64,000 nt of DNA. Origin: DATAOG01 sp963840925. GTDB taxonomy: Bacteria; Pseudomonadota; Alphaproteobacteria; Geminicoccales; Geminicoccaceae. The stretch covers positions 39,478 to 103,477 of the forward strand of contig CAWJAY010000019.1 in NCBI GenBank assembly GCA_963840925.1, read 5' to 3'. The notes beneath the pieces were generated by a model, which was given only the letters and a program-made list of their open reading frames with translations, searched no databases and had not been told where the DNA came from. Positions 1 through 10,026 of the stretch are shown here, one piece after another. The first letter of the stretch is position 1; each line of letters opens with the position of its first letter. The position numbers and the translations under genes are program-made.

Positions 1-332
1 ATCAGGCTGGGATAGCCGTAGTTGCCGATGACGTTGATCGCCTGCGCCATCCGGGCGCGGCCCTTGGGGTCCGAAGGCGCCAGCTCGGTGCCCGCAAAGG
101 CCTCGTTGACGTAGCGGGTGATCGCGTCGGTCTCGTAGAGCGCAAAGCCGTCGTGCTCGAACGCCGGCACCTTGGCGAACGGATGCCGGGCGAGGTACTC
201 CGGCGTCTGCACGGCGCCGGCCAGCAGATCGATCTCGACCAGGTCGTAGTCGACGCCCTTTTCCTCGAGGGCGAGCCGCACGGTGCGGGCAAAGGTGCTG
301 TAGGCGGGTCCGTAAACCACGGGCTTGGCCAC
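1..332 (-). CDS. Glutathione S-transferase family protein (3' part missing)
   Basis: The visible 110 residues form an N-terminal thioredoxin-like GST domain. They open VAKPVVYGPAYSTFARTV, contain the cis-proline turn AKVPAF near residue 56 and the glutathione-contacting YETDAITRYV that follows it. GSTs conjugate glutathione to electrophiles or act as reductases in the cytosol; the substrate cannot be inferred. GTG is chosen as the start because a purine-rich GGGGGAGC lies just upstream and homologous GSTs begin at this point. The C-terminal helical domain lies outside the window. Confidence 0.9.
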   Translation of the reverse strand, partial: MAKPVVYGPAYSTFARTVRLALEEKGVDYDLVEIDLLAGAVQTPEYLARHPFAKVPAFEHDGFALYETDAITRYVNEAFAGTELAPSDPKGRARMAQAINVIGNYGYPSL

Positions 333-358
333 CGCTTGCTCCCCCTTTCGACCCCTGA

Positions 359-565
359 CTACGCGAGTTCGATCCTGCCGTCGATCGTCTCCGCGAGCCG
401 GACGTCGCCGATCGTGATCGTGACTTTGGCCTCCAGCGTCTCGTGGCCCTTGAGCCGGCCCTGGTCGATCGCCGCGCGGACCGCCTTTTCGATCTCGCGC
501 TGCGAGGTCACGCCGACCTTCTTGAGGAACTTGCGCAGGCTCATGTTGAACACATCCTCGTCCAT
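359..565 (-). CDS. DUF6494 family small protein
   Basis: This 68-residue protein matches the small alphaproteobacterial DUF6494 family. It opens MDEDVFNMSLRKFLKKVGV and continues TSQREIEKAVRAAIDQG, with a short beta-rich tail. The function of the family is unknown. The second ATG at 565 is preferred over 577 because GGAG sits six bases upstream of it. It lies between the GST and the ligase-like gene, all on the minus strand, and may be cotranscribed with them. Confidence 0.8.
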   Translation of the reverse strand: MDEDVFNMSLRKFLKKVGVTSQREIEKAVRAAIDQGRLKGHETLEAKVTITIGDVRLAETIDGRIELA

Positions 566-615
566 CGTCGTCTCCATCGCGATCAGGCAGCCCCGGCGAG
601 CGCTCGCGGCGCGAC

Positions 616-1356
616 CTAGACCGACCAGCTCGGCACGCGCATCGCCTCGTCGAGCGAGACCGTCTGGGTGACCCCCTCCTTGGCCAGACGCATCGCCCCG
701 TTCTCGGCCAGGCCGGCGAAGGTGCCTTGGCGCATCTGGCCGCCGACCTCGATCGCGACCGGCTTGCCCAGCCCGGTCGCGCGGCTCATCCAGGCCTGCA
801 CGACCGGACCGACGCCATCTTCCTGCCAGCGGTTGATCCAGGCCAGGAAATGCCGCGCGAAGGCCTCCAGAAGCTCGATGGTCTCGACCTCGGCGCAGCC
901 CTCGTCGGCGAGCGTGGTCCGGTGCACTTCGCTGGCCGGCTTGTCGTCGCCCCAGGAGCCGCGCAACGCCACGCCGAAGCCGATCACCAGCCAGTCCGGG
1001 GGCAGCGCCGGGGCTGCGGTCGGGGCGCTGGCCATCCGCACCCCGCCGACCACGCCGCCATTGATCTCGAGCCGGTCCGGCCAGCCGAAGGTGACCGCGA
1101 CCAGCGGCGGCACCAGGGAGCCCAGGCCATCGCCGAGCGCCAGCATCGCGACCAGCACGACCGGCAGCGAGGCCTCGAGCGACTGCTCCGGCGCCAGGAC
1201 CACGGCGCATTCGCAGGCGTCCTGGCCGATGCTCCAGAGCAGCGTGCCGGCTTCGGCGCCCTCGGCCGCGACCTCGAGGCAGCGCTCGAAGGGGTCCAGG
1301 TCGGGCGTGACCGCGAACGGCCGGTAGAGCGGCGGGAACTCCGGTCGCTCGTTCAT
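616..1356 (-). CDS. Biotin/lipoate A/B protein ligase family protein
   Basis: This 246-residue protein has the layout of alphaproteobacterial BirA/LplA-like proteins. A ligase-fold core contains GWPDRLEINGGVVGGVR, the substrate-strand region with the usual lysine replaced, and WLVIGFGVAL. A C-terminal DUF4444-like domain contains GLAENGAMRLA. The canonical biotin ligase GRGR loop and catalytic lysine are not evident, so activity as a true biotin ligase is doubtful; the family label is firmer than the reaction. The ATG at 1356 gives the family's usual start. Confidence 0.8.
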   Translation of the reverse strand: MNERPEFPPLYRPFAVTPDLDPFERCLEVAAEGAEAGTLLWSIGQDACECAVVLAPEQSLEASLPVVLVAMLALGDGLGSLVPPLVAVTFGWPDRLEINGGVVGGVRMASAPTAAPALPPDWLVIGFGVALRGSWGDDKPASEVHRTTLADEGCAEVETIELLEAFARHFLAWINRWQEDGVGPVVQAWMSRATGLGKPVAIEVGGQMRQGTFAGLAENGAMRLAKEGVTQTVSLDEAMRVPSWSV

Positions 1357-1534
1357 GACGTCCCGGTCTGGCGCGAGCCGGCGCGCCCCGATACCGGCGC
1401 CCGCGTCCTCGAGCCTCGCTGCATGGCGCTTGGATGCTCATACGGTCCCATTGCCCGCTAGCTTGCCGTAAGCGCAGGCGAAGCGGAAGGGATTAACCGT
1501 GCGCGCGGCGTGAGAATCGGGCCGCGGCCGCCGA

Positions 1535-3547
1535 TCAGGCCCGCCGTCGCCGGCGCTGCGGCCGATCGCTCGCGGACGGCGCGTTCGCGGGGCCCGGCAG
1601 CGGCAGCGCGACGATCGCGGCGAGGTTGGGGTAGGGGGCGCTCGCGTGGGGGATCGCCATCGCGGCGACGAAGTGCTCCTGAAACCGCGGCTCGACCGCG
1701 GTCTCGATCTTCTCGATCCGCTTGACCAGCCGCTCGATCTCGGCGCGCGCGGCGCGGTTGAGCAGCGCGATCCGGGCGCCGGTGCCGGCGGCGTTGCCGG
1801 CGGAGCCGACCTTGGCCAGATCGCAGTCGGGGATCAGGCCCAGCACCATCGCATACTTGACGTCGATGTGGCTGCCGAACGCGCCGGCGAGCGTGATCCG
1901 CTCGACCCGCTCGATGCCCTGGTGGTCCATCAGCAGCCGGGCGCCGGCGTAGAGCGCCGCCTTGGCGAGCTGGATCGCGCGGACGTCGGTCTGCAGGATC
2001 CGCAGCTCCGGTTCCCCGGCATGCAGCAGGTAGGAAAACGTCCGGCCATCGGCCTGAACGCGCGGGCTGCGGGCGGCGCAGGCACCGTCGATCGTGCCGT
2101 CGCGCCGCAGGATGCCGGCCAGAAACATCTCGGCCAGCGCCTCGATGATCCCCGAGCCGCAGATGCCGGTGACGCCGGTCTGGCGGGTCGCCTCGACGAA
2201 GCCCGGCTCGTCCGACCACAGGTCGGAGCCGATCACCTTGAAGCGCGGCTCGAGCGTCAAGGCGTCGATCCGGACCCGCTCGATCGCGCCCGGCGCCGCG
2301 CGCTGGCCGCAGGAGATCTGAGCGCCCTCGAAGGCGGGGCCGGTCGGCGACGAGGCGGCGAGCAGCCGCTGCCGGTTGCCGAGCACGATCTCGGCATTGG
2401 TGCCGATGTCGACGACCAGCGTCATCTCGTCGGCCAGATGCGGCGTCTCCGACAGCAGCACGCCCGCGGTATCGGCGCCGACGTGGCCGGCGATGCACGG
2501 CAGCACGTAGACCCGGGCGTTCGGGTGCACGCCCAAGAGGTCAAGCTCGGTCGCCCACAACGTGATCGCCTCGTTGGTCGCGAGCGCGAACGGCGCGCCG
2601 CCGAGTTCGGTCGGGTCGATGCCGAGCAGCAGGTGGTGCATGATCGGATTGCCGACGAAGGTGAGCTCCAAGATCTCGCGCGGATCGATCCTGGCCTCGG
2701 CCGCGACCTGCTCGGCGAGGCGCGCCACCGCCTCGCGGACGGCGCGGGTCATCTCGACCTCGCCGCCTGGGTTCATCATCACGTAGGAGACCCGGCTCAT
2801 CAGATCCTCGCCGAAGCGGATCTGCGGGTTCATCAGCCCGGCCGAGGCGATCACCTCGCCGCTGGCGAGATCGCACAGATGGCCGGCGATCGTGGTCGAG
2901 CCGACGTCGACCGCGAGCCCGAAGGCGCGATCGCGAAAGCCCGGCCAGACCGCGATGATCCGGTTGCCCAAATGGACCGCGACGGTGACCTTCCAGGCGC
3001 CCTGGCGGAGCGCCGGCTGGAGCGCCTGCAGCATGCGCAGGTCGCAGGTCAGCTCGCCCAGCTGCCACTGCTCGCGGAGCGCGTCCTGCAGCCGCTGCAG
3101 ATCGCCGCTCGGGTGCTCCATGTCGGGCTCGGCGACCTCGACGTAGTGCAGGCGGACGACCGGATCGAGCTCGATCGCCCGGACCTCGGCGCGTTTCCTT
3201 ACGACCTGCTTGTGGACCTGGCTCTCGGCCGGGACGTCGACCACGACGTCGCCCAGGAGCCTGGCCTGGCAGCTGAGCCGGCCTTCGGGCCCGAGCCGCC
3301 GCCGGCCGCGATAGCTCTGCTCGACCGCGCCGAACGGCGACACGTGGTCGCGCGCCGAGCGGATGCCGTGCTTGGCGAACTCGCCCTCGGCGATCGTCAC
3401 CTGGCAGCGGCCGCACAGGCCCCGCCCGCCGCACACCGAATCGACGTCGACCCCGAGCGCGCGCGCGACCTCGAGCAGCGGCGTCCCGACCGCAAAGCGC
3501 CCGCGCCGGCCCGACGGCGTGAATACCACCAGCGCGAGCTCGCTCAC
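1535..3547 (-). CDS. ASKHA-domain corrinoid reductive activator (RamA-like, N-terminal 2Fe-2S)
   Basis: The product of about 670 residues starts with a plant-type ferredoxin domain (cysteines about 39, 45 and 48 in CGGRGLCGRC, a further cysteine near 94). A linker and the C-terminal DUF4445/ASKHA ATPase domain follow, with AVDVGSTTIAGHL, VDIGTNAEIVLGN and GAFGSHIDVKYA as phosphate- and metal-binding motifs. Such proteins use ATP hydrolysis to re-reduce inactive cob(II)alamin to cob(I)alamin on corrinoid methyltransferases. It is the last gene of the corrinoid operon, consistent with servicing the corrinoid protein at 5918-6628. The start is uncertain: GTG at 3547 matches family N-termini, while an in-frame ATG lies at 3631. 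Confidence 0.9.
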   Translation of the reverse strand: MSELALVVFTPSGRRGRFAVGTPLLEVARALGVDVDSVCGGRGLCGRCQVTIAEGEFAKHGIRSARDHVSPFGAVEQSYRGRRRLGPEGRLSCQARLLGDVVVDVPAESQVHKQVVRKRAEVRAIELDPVVRLHYVEVAEPDMEHPSGDLQRLQDALREQWQLGELTCDLRMLQALQPALRQGAWKVTVAVHLGNRIIAVWPGFRDRAFGLAVDVGSTTIAGHLCDLASGEVIASAGLMNPQIRFGEDLMSRVSYVMMNPGGEVEMTRAVREAVARLAEQVAAEARIDPREILELTFVGNPIMHHLLLGIDPTELGGAPFALATNEAITLWATELDLLGVHPNARVYVLPCIAGHVGADTAGVLLSETPHLADEMTLVVDIGTNAEIVLGNRQRLLAASSPTGPAFEGAQISCGQRAAPGAIERVRIDALTLEPRFKVIGSDLWSDEPGFVEATRQTGVTGICGSGIIEALAEMFLAGILRRDGTIDGACAARSPRVQADGRTFSYLLHAGEPELRILQTDVRAIQLAKAALYAGARLLMDHQGIERVERITLAGAFGSHIDVKYAMVLGLIPDCDLAKVGSAGNAAGTGARIALLNRAARAEIERLVKRIEKIETAVEPRFQEHFVAAMAIPHASAPYPNLAAIVALPLPGPANAPSASDRPQRRRRRA

Positions 3548-3608
3548 TTGCGAAACGTGGTCATACGGTTTCGGCGGCAGGCGGTAGACGGCGCTGGGCG
3601 AAGCGTCA

Positions 3609-4012
3609 TTATTGCGGCGGCCTGTTCTCAAGCCGACCTTCGCTCCTGCTTAGTCGGCCTTCGACTCCGCCCAGTCGATGCTCAACTTGCCCGAGTTCGG
3701 CTCGCCAATCCCCCTTGTGCGCTACCGAGCTGTCCCTTGATCTCGAGCAGCTGACTTCTGGAGATTGCTGATGCCGACTTGCACGCCGCTGAGTCCGGCT
3801 CGGATATCGCCCATCCGGGCAATCGTCTGCCATTGCATCCAGAATACGCCGACCACGATCGCAATAAGGAAGCCCATCATCCGCTTGAGGAGGGCAGTGT
3901 CGCTCTTGACCTGCTCATAGGTCGCGATTTCCTCGGCCGCCTCGCCAGCCTTGTCCTCCGGCACATTAGCCAAGCGCAAGGCGTCATACAGGCGGCTCAG
4001 CATCAGGGCCAT
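3609..4012 (-). pseudogene. Disrupted DUF1640/CCDC90-like coiled-coil membrane protein
   Basis: The first about 75 residues are in one frame: an N-terminal helix (LYDALRLANVPEDKAGEAAEE), then a membrane segment (MMGFLIAIVVGVFWMQW). The coiled-coil tail is split over three frames. GDIRAGLSGVQVGIS is followed in a second frame by QLLEIKGQLGSAQ and in a third by ELGQVEHRLGGVEGRLSR. Joining them gives one continuous heptad-rich protein of about 130 residues, resembling the DUF1640/CCDC90 group. Two frameshifts are needed; these may be decay or sequence error. It sits inside the corrinoid operon with no obvious functional link. Confidence 0.6.
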
Positions 4013-4083
4013 GGCGACTGTCCCGCTGTGCTCCGCATGCTCAATTGGGACTTCGTCGGCAGGTTAGCAAGCTTGCGCCATGC

Positions 4084-4980
4084 TCAGCTCCGCCGGCGCC
4101 GTCGCTCGCGCCGCTCGCTGCCGTCGCCCTCGGCCGGCGGCTCCCGGAACGCGCGCAGCCAGCGCCGGCAGTCGCGGTCGTGGCCCATCAGCACGTCGGC
4201 GCCGAGGATCGCGGCGGTCTCCTCGGCGTGCAGCGGGTTCAGGATCGCCGAGGTCATGCCGGCGCCGATCGCCATCGCGAGGAAGCTCGCGTTCAGCCCG
4301 TGCCGGTTGGGCAGACCGAAGGCGATGTTCGAGGCGCCGCAGGTGGTGTTGACCTTGAGCTCCTCGCGCAGCCGCCGGATCAGGTGGAACACCGAGCGGC
4401 CCGCCTGGTTCAGCGCGCCGACCGGCATGACCAGCGGATCGACCACGATGTCGGAATGCTTGATGCCGTGGTCGGCGGCGCGCTCGACGATCCGCCTGGC
4501 GACCGCGAAGCGGACGTCCGGGTCCTCGGAGATGCCGGTCTCGTCGTTCGAGATCGCGACCACCGCGGCGCCATATTTCCGGATCAGCGGCAGCACGGCC
4601 TCGAGGCGCTCCTCCTCGCCGGTCACCGAATTGACCAGCGGCTTGCCCTGGTAGGCCGCAAGCCCGGCCTCGAGCGCGGCCACGATCGAGGAGTCGATCG
4701 AGAGCGGCAGGTCGGTCAGCGACTGCACGAGCTTGATCGTCTCGGCCAGGATCTTGGGCTCGTCGGCGAGCGGGATGCCGGCGTTGACGTCCAGCATGTG
4801 GGCGCCAGCCGCGACCTGGGCGAGCGTATCAGCCTCGACCGTGGCAAAATCGCCGGCCGCCATCTCGGCCGCGAGCCGCTTGCGCCCGGTCGGGTTGATC
4901 CGCTCGCCGATGATGCAAAACGGCCGCTCGAAGCCGATCACGACTTCCCTGGTCGCGGAGCTGACGACGGTCTCGGTCAT
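4084..4980 (-). CDS. Methyltetrahydrofolate:corrinoid methyltransferase (pterin-binding)
   Basis: The 298-residue TIM-barrel protein of the DHPS/MeTr fold carries the pterin-binding signatures IGERINPTGRKRLA, AHMLDVNAGIP, DLPLSIDSS and PLVNSVTGE, and NTTCGASNIAFGLPNRH near the C-terminus. It would move the methyl group from the corrinoid protein to tetrahydrofolate in the cytosol, or the reverse. Its start ATG overlaps the stop of the upstream 'virulence factor' gene in an ATGA junction, indicating translational coupling. The tail is rich in arginine and may extend beyond the folded domain. Confidence 0.92.
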   Translation of the reverse strand: MTETVVSSATREVVIGFERPFCIIGERINPTGRKRLAAEMAAGDFATVEADTLAQVAAGAHMLDVNAGIPLADEPKILAETIKLVQSLTDLPLSIDSSIVAALEAGLAAYQGKPLVNSVTGEEERLEAVLPLIRKYGAAVVAISNDETGISEDPDVRFAVARRIVERAADHGIKHSDIVVDPLVMPVGALNQAGRSVFHLIRRLREELKVNTTCGASNIAFGLPNRHGLNASFLAMAIGAGMTSAILNPLHAEETAAILGADVLMGHDRDCRRWLRAFREPPAEGDGSERRERRRRRS

Positions 4981-5297
4981 GCCGGGCCGGTCCCGCTGGC
5001 CGGCTCGAGGCCGCCATTGAGAACCAGCGTGCGCAGCCGCTCGGCCGGGTACTCGGCCTCGAGGCGGGCGGCCGCGGCATCGGCCTCGCGCTCCAGATCT
5101 TCGCTGACGGCGGGCGCGACGGTCCGCCGCCATTCGCCCAGATAGGCATCGGTGTCGCGCAGGCCCGCGCGCATCGCCGCCCGGTCGATCGCCGCCTGGA
5201 AGCGGTCATCGAGCGGCCGCTTGGCGCTGCTGCGGCCGGCCTTGACGATCACCTGGGCGGGAATGTCGCGCCAGCACACGACGATCAGCTCGGCCAT
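4977..5297 (-). CDS. 'Virulence factor' family protein (PF13769 type)
   Basis: This 106-residue protein begins MAELIVVCWRDIPAQVIVKAG and includes DAYLGEWRRT, typical of the small family named virulence factor. In alphaproteobacteria it is regularly found in corrinoid methyltransferase operons; its biochemical role is unknown and the name is historical. It is tightly packed, with an ATGA overlap to the methyltransferase downstream and 7 bases to the DUF1638 gene upstream. The start at 5297 is chosen because 15 upstream codons to 5342 show no family similarity. Confidence 0.85.
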   Translation of the reverse strand: MAELIVVCWRDIPAQVIVKAGRSSAKRPLDDRFQAAIDRAAMRAGLRDTDAYLGEWRRTVAPAVSEDLEREADAAAARLEAEYPAERLRTLVLNGGLEPASGTGPA

Positions 5298-5304
5298 GGA
5301 AGGG

Positions 5305-5907
5305 TCAGCTCGCCCGACGCAGGAAGTCGGCGAGGCCGCCATAGCCCGTGCTGCGCTGCTCGAAGGCGAGCCCGAGCCGCAGCGCTGCCGCCTTCGCCTG
5401 CCGCTCGAGCTCCGGATCGGCGCTTTGGGCGAGGTAGACGAGCTTCTCGTAGTTGCCGAAATAGAGCGGCAGCAGCTCGGGATGGCGGTCGAGGCCCAGG
5501 CCCTTGATCACCAGCGTCTCAAAATGGCGTGCGAGATAGTCGGTGAGATAAAAGCAGGCCGGCTCGGCGTCATGCTCGGTCTCGAACCGATCGAGCCCGC
5601 GGTAGAACGCATAGCAGTGCGGCCCCGCGATCCGCTCGACGCCCTCCTCGGCCAGCACCCGGTCGAGCTCGCCGCCGGTGCCGCAGTCGCCGTACAGCAC
5701 GAAGATGCGCTCGTAGTGCTTGCGCGCGGCCCGGATCTTGGCGCGCACCGCCGCCGCAATCCGCTCGGGCCGGTTGTGCAGCTTTGCCGGCAGGCAGGCG
5801 AGCTCCATCTGCCGCCAGCCGTTGCGCTCGATCAGCGCCAGGACCTCGCGGGCGAGCGCCCCGCAGGCGATCAGCAGCGTCTTCGGCAACGTCGGGGGCG
5901 GCGCCAT
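5305..5907 (-). CDS. DUF1638 domain-containing protein
   Basis: The 200-residue cytosolic protein matches DUF1638: it opens with LLIACGALAREVLALI, has the conserved LYGDCGTGGELDRVL, and AGPHCYAFYRGLDRF near the middle. Two conserved cysteines and histidine suggest metal or cofactor contact, but no reaction has been shown for the family. It recurs beside MtbC-like corrinoid proteins and MtgE/RamA-like activators. It sits 10 bases after the corrinoid gene, so it is very likely in the same operon. An alternative GTG start two codons upstream (5913) cannot be excluded. Confidence 0.9.
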   Translation of the reverse strand: MAPPPTLPKTLLIACGALAREVLALIERNGWRQMELACLPAKLHNRPERIAAAVRAKIRAARKHYERIFVLYGDCGTGGELDRVLAEEGVERIAGPHCYAFYRGLDRFETEHDAEPACFYLTDYLARHFETLVIKGLGLDRHPELLPLYFGNYEKLVYLAQSADPELERQAKAAALRLGLAFEQRSTGYGGLADFLRRAS

Positions 5908-5917
5908 GAACACCCGC

Positions 5918-6628
<711 letters not shown>

Positions 6629-6824
6629 CGCGGCTTCCTACCAACGCCCGGTGGTCGCCACCGAGCCGATCGCGTCCGGGCTCAAATAGGTTTGGCACCG
6701 CCACCGAGCTTGTGCTCCGACGACCAGCACTAGCGCAAATACGACACGCTGCCAATCCAGCACAGGCCTTGCGGTTCAGTCGATTAGGCGCCGGCGCTCG
6801 CCCAGGGGTAGAGGCAGCGCGGGC

Positions 6825-7454
6825 TCACTCCTGCCCGCGCATCACCTTGGCGACCGCCCGGCCGTCGGGCTCGCCGCTCGCCTCGAGCGCCGCGATCACG
6901 CCGGCGCGATCGGCGGCGGTTCGGTTCTGATTGAGCTTTCGCTTGCCGTCCAGGCGCGCAATCTCGATCTCGAACGCGACCACGCCGCGCCTGAGCGCGG
7001 CCAGGCTCGGCGCTGCGACCTCGGCGATCGACCAGGGCGGCTTCGGTGCCAGGCCCGCTTCCATCGTCCGGGTCAGCCGGGCCAGCGCCTCGGTCACGGC
7101 CGCCTCGTCCTCGAGGATGCGGGGTACCCCATAAGCGTGGACCGCGAGATAGTTCCAGGTCGGGACGAGGCCGCGGCTCGCGTACCAGTCGGGCGAGACG
7201 TAGACGTGCGGCCCCTGGAAGATCGCCAGGATCTCCTGACCTCCCGCGAACCGCGACCAGATCGGGTTGGGGCGCGCGACGTGCGCGATCAGCGTGCCGA
7301 GCGCGCCGCGGTCCCGATCGAGCACGAAGGGCAGATGCGCCGCCTCCAGCGGCCCGTCGGCGGCGATCAGGATGCCGAAGTTGTAGGCCTCGATCAGGTC
7401 CTGGAGCGCGGCCGTGGCGCCGTCCGGAAACGCGAACGGCTTGGGGATGTACAT
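6825..7454 (-). CDS. FMN-binding negative transcriptional regulator (PaiB family)
   Basis: This 209-residue protein opens MYIPKPFAFPDGATAALQDL and has the split-barrel flavin-binding core (AHLPFVLDRDRGALGTLIAHVAR, GPHVYVSPDWYAS, VPTWNYLAVHAYG). The C-terminal GKRKLNQNR is the hallmark of PaiB-like proteins. Family members bind FMN; repressor function is described mainly for Bacillus PaiB and is not certain here. It is followed on the same strand, 7 bases after its start, by the DapA-family gene reading toward it, so the two may be cotranscribed. Confidence 0.9.
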   Translation of the reverse strand: MYIPKPFAFPDGATAALQDLIEAYNFGILIAADGPLEAAHLPFVLDRDRGALGTLIAHVARPNPIWSRFAGGQEILAIFQGPHVYVSPDWYASRGLVPTWNYLAVHAYGVPRILEDEAAVTEALARLTRTMEAGLAPKPPWSIAEVAAPSLAALRRGVVAFEIEIARLDGKRKLNQNRTAADRAGVIAALEASGEPDGRAVAKVMRGQE

Positions 7455-7461
7455 CGTCCGC

Positions 7462-8414
7462 TCAGAAGTCGGGCGCCTGCCAGCCGGCCGCGGCCAATTC
7501 GCTCGCCAGCGCCCGGGCTTCGACGTCCGGCAGCGGCAGGAACGGCGGCCGGACCCGGCGCCAGGCCGGATCGGCGCGCCAGTCGGCGAGCAGATGCTTC
7601 ATCACCGGGATCAGCGGCCGCAGCTGGAGGATCTTGCGGACCGTGGTCAGCGCCTCCTGCTGCGCCTCGAGCCCGTGCTCGCCGGCATGGTAATCGTCGT
7701 AGAGCGTCCGGATCGCGCCGGGGTTGACGTTGCACGACGCGCTGATGCAGCCGGCCCCGCCCGCCTTGAGCCCGGCCAGCAGCATGGTCTCGGCGCCCGG
7801 GAAGATCGCGAGTTCCGGGAAAACGGTCGAGCAGCAGCCGGGTGTTCTGCCAGTCGCCGGAGCTGTCCTTGACGCCGGCCAGCGTGTCCGGATAACGGCG
7901 CTGCAGACGCTCGATCAGGCCAGCCGTGATCGGGACCCCGGACAGGCGCGGGAAGTGGTAAAGGTAGAGCTTGAACCGATCGGTGCCAACTCTTTGAATC
8001 ACTTGATCGAAGCTCGCGAACAAAGCGTCGTCGGACGGGTCCTTGTAGTAGAATGGCGGCAGCATCAGCACGCCAGCCACGCCCTGCGCCAGCGCGTGCC
8101 GGGTCAGCTCGACGCTGTCGGTCAGCGCGCAGCAGCCGGTGCCGACCAGAAGGCGCTCGCGCGGCAGCCCGGCCGCCAGCACCGTTTCCAGGAACTCCAA
8201 TCCGCTCCGCGACCGAGAACGAATTGGCTTCGCCCGTGGTCCCGAACAGCACCAGGCCATGGCAGCCGGCGCGCAGCAGCCAACCGGCATGGCGGCCCAG
8301 GCGGTCCGCGTCCGGCCTGAGATCGGCATCGAGCGGGGTCAGCGCCGGGCACCAGACCCCGTTGAGCTCGCCGACGCCGGCCCCGGTCCGCTCCGCCACT
8401 GCCATCGCCGCCAT
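7462..8414 (-). CDS. Dihydrodipicolinate synthase (DapA/NAL) family protein, frameshifted
   Basis: The gene reads in three segments. An N-terminal frame has LNGVWCPALTPLD and the phosphate-type loop LFGTTGEANSFS. A middle frame has GTGCCALTDSVELTRHA, LMLPPFYYKD, the Schiff-base-region tyrosine YLYHFPR and the catalytic lysine in AGVKDSSGD. A C-terminal frame begins MLLAGLKAGGAGCISAS. Two indels, near 8205 and 7815, join them into a standard aldolase of about 315 residues. The fold is shared by DapA, N-acetylneuraminate lyase and ketodeoxygluconate aldolases, so the substrate is open. The Schiff-base Lys and the GTTGE motif are both present. Confidence 0.85.
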
Positions 8415-8552
8415 GGCTCTGCCTCCGCTGCTGCCCAGGCTGCCTTCGCACGCCGGCGAATTCGTTGCAAGGCTCGCGCGCCGGCGGCCCGCTTGTCGGG
8501 CTTGCCTCCGGCGTCGTAGGAGGGTCGCCGGGTCGTCTGGTCCGCGGATGCG

Positions 8553-9788
8553 ATGAGAAGACAGGCCGCCAACATCGCCGCAGTTGCGGCCGCCCTGCTG
8601 CTGGCGCTGGCCCTGCTCGAGGCCGCCCTGCGCCTGTGGCCCGGCCTGATCGCCGAGGCGGTGCTCGCCAACTTCGAGCAACCGCTGCAGCGCGAGCTTG
8701 CGGCCCGGCTCGATTTGCCGCTCAAGCAGGCGCGCCGGTGTCTGGCGCCGGCCGAGCGCAGCGATCATGGGCCGGAGCTCTGCCTGATCGCGCCCGACAT
8801 GCGCTTTCGGATGCCCCTCGATCCGCCCGATCTGGCCGCGGGCGCGCAGGCCGTCATGGCCCACGACGGCAAAGGCTTCTGCAATCCGCCGGCCAAGGCG
8901 GAGCGGCCGCGGGCGACGATCGTGAGCGTCGGCGATTCCTTCACCTGGTGCACCGTCCTGCCGCCCGAGGCGACCTTCACCGCCCGCCTGGAGAGCATGC
9001 TCGGCGAGCCGACCTACAACCTCGGCGTGCCAGGGATCGGGCCCTACGAATATCTCGAGATCCTGCGCCGGTTCGGGCTGCCGCTGGCGCCGCGCCTGGT
9101 GCTGTTCAACATCTACGAAGGCAATGACCTGCGCGACGCCGACCGGTTCGCCGACGAACTTGCCACTCCGTCCTCCGACGTGAGCCGCGAGCGCGCCGAG
9201 CGGCGCTCGCCCGGCGAAGCGCTGATCGGACGGAGCTACGCGCTGAACTTCATCGCCGGCGCGACCGAGCATCTGGTCGACCAGTGGCGCCCGCAGCAGC
9301 TCGACTTCCGCTACCAGGTCGACAGCCGGCAGGGCAAAGTCCTGATGAATGCCGGCCAGACCGATCGCGACGAGGTCAAATACGCCCGCCGCCTGCGGAC
9401 CGGCGAGATCGGCCTCGCGCTGTGGGATCGGGCCTTCGCCGACCTCGCAGCGCTGGCCGGGGCAGAAGGCTTCATCGCGGTCGTCAGCTACATTCCGGCC
9501 GCCTACACCGCCCACGCGGCGAGCGTCGACTTCGTCGACCCCTCGATCGGCCCGGACCTCGCCGCGATGAGCCAGACCCAGCGCAGCTACCTGCGCCAGC
9601 TGTGCGCGGCCCACCACCTCGTCTTCATCGACCTCGCCGAGCCGATCCAGGCGGCGATGCCCGGCTCGGAGCTCGCCTACTTCCCCGCCAACCTTCACCT
9701 CACGGCCAGCGGGCACCAGCTCATCGCGAGCGCGCTGGCGCCCCGCCTGAAGGAGCTGCTCGCGTCGCCGCCCGCGCCGGCGCGTTAA
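8553..9788 (+). CDS. SGNH/GDSL hydrolase family protein, membrane-anchored
   Basis: This 411-residue protein has an N-terminal membrane anchor or signal (NIAAVAAALLLALALLEAAL) and then an SGNH hydrolase domain. Block I is SVGDSFTW with the candidate catalytic serine near residue 130, block III is NIYEGNDLRD, and the C-terminal catalytic histidine lies in NLHLTASGH. This arrangement resembles AlgX/DltD-like periplasmic esterases or acyltransferases, so it may acylate or deacylate an envelope glycan. It is divergent from the DapA-family gene and has no obvious operon partner. Confidence 0.85.
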   Translation: MRRQAANIAAVAAALLLALALLEAALRLWPGLIAEAVLANFEQPLQRELAARLDLPLKQARRCLAPAERSDHGPELCLIAPDMRFRMPLDPPDLAAGAQAVMAHDGKGFCNPPAKAERPRATIVSVGDSFTWCTVLPPEATFTARLESMLGEPTYNLGVPGIGPYEYLEILRRFGLPLAPRLVLFNIYEGNDLRDADRFADELATPSSDVSRERAERRSPGEALIGRSYALNFIAGATEHLVDQWRPQQLDFRYQVDSRQGKVLMNAGQTDRDEVKYARRLRTGEIGLALWDRAFADLAALAGAEGFIAVVSYIPAAYTAHAASVDFVDPSIGPDLAAMSQTQRSYLRQLCAAHHLVFIDLAEPIQAAMPGSELAYFPANLHLTASGHQLIASALAPRLKELLASPPAPAR

Positions 9789-10026
9789 CGGCTCGCTATC
9801 GCCCCCCGTGCTAATCCTGCGGCCGCGCCCGCTCCGGCACGGCCGCCACGGGCGCCCTCACCGAGCCGCCGCGGCTCAGGCGCGCGCAGCGTTAACGCAT
9901 ATTCGGGGGCGCTGGATCGCCAACCTTGGCCGACCCCCGGCAAGCCCCGCTCAGAGTAAATTGACCCCCCTTGTCTCTTCGACCCGGAAGCACGAGCGGC
10001 ATCGCTCACAAAGATCAGGTGTGAAC

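Noticed and set aside
1646..3754. 702-codon plus-strand frame
   Set aside because: Antisense shadow of the ASKHA activator, whose ferredoxin and ATPase motifs are unambiguous.
7647..9716. 689-codon open frame on the minus strand
   Set aside because: It is antisense to the SGNH hydrolase gene and its translation is Arg/Gly/Ala/Asp-rich with no domain; high-GC antisense frames stay open by codon bias. Only its last part coincides with the N-terminus of the DapA-family gene.
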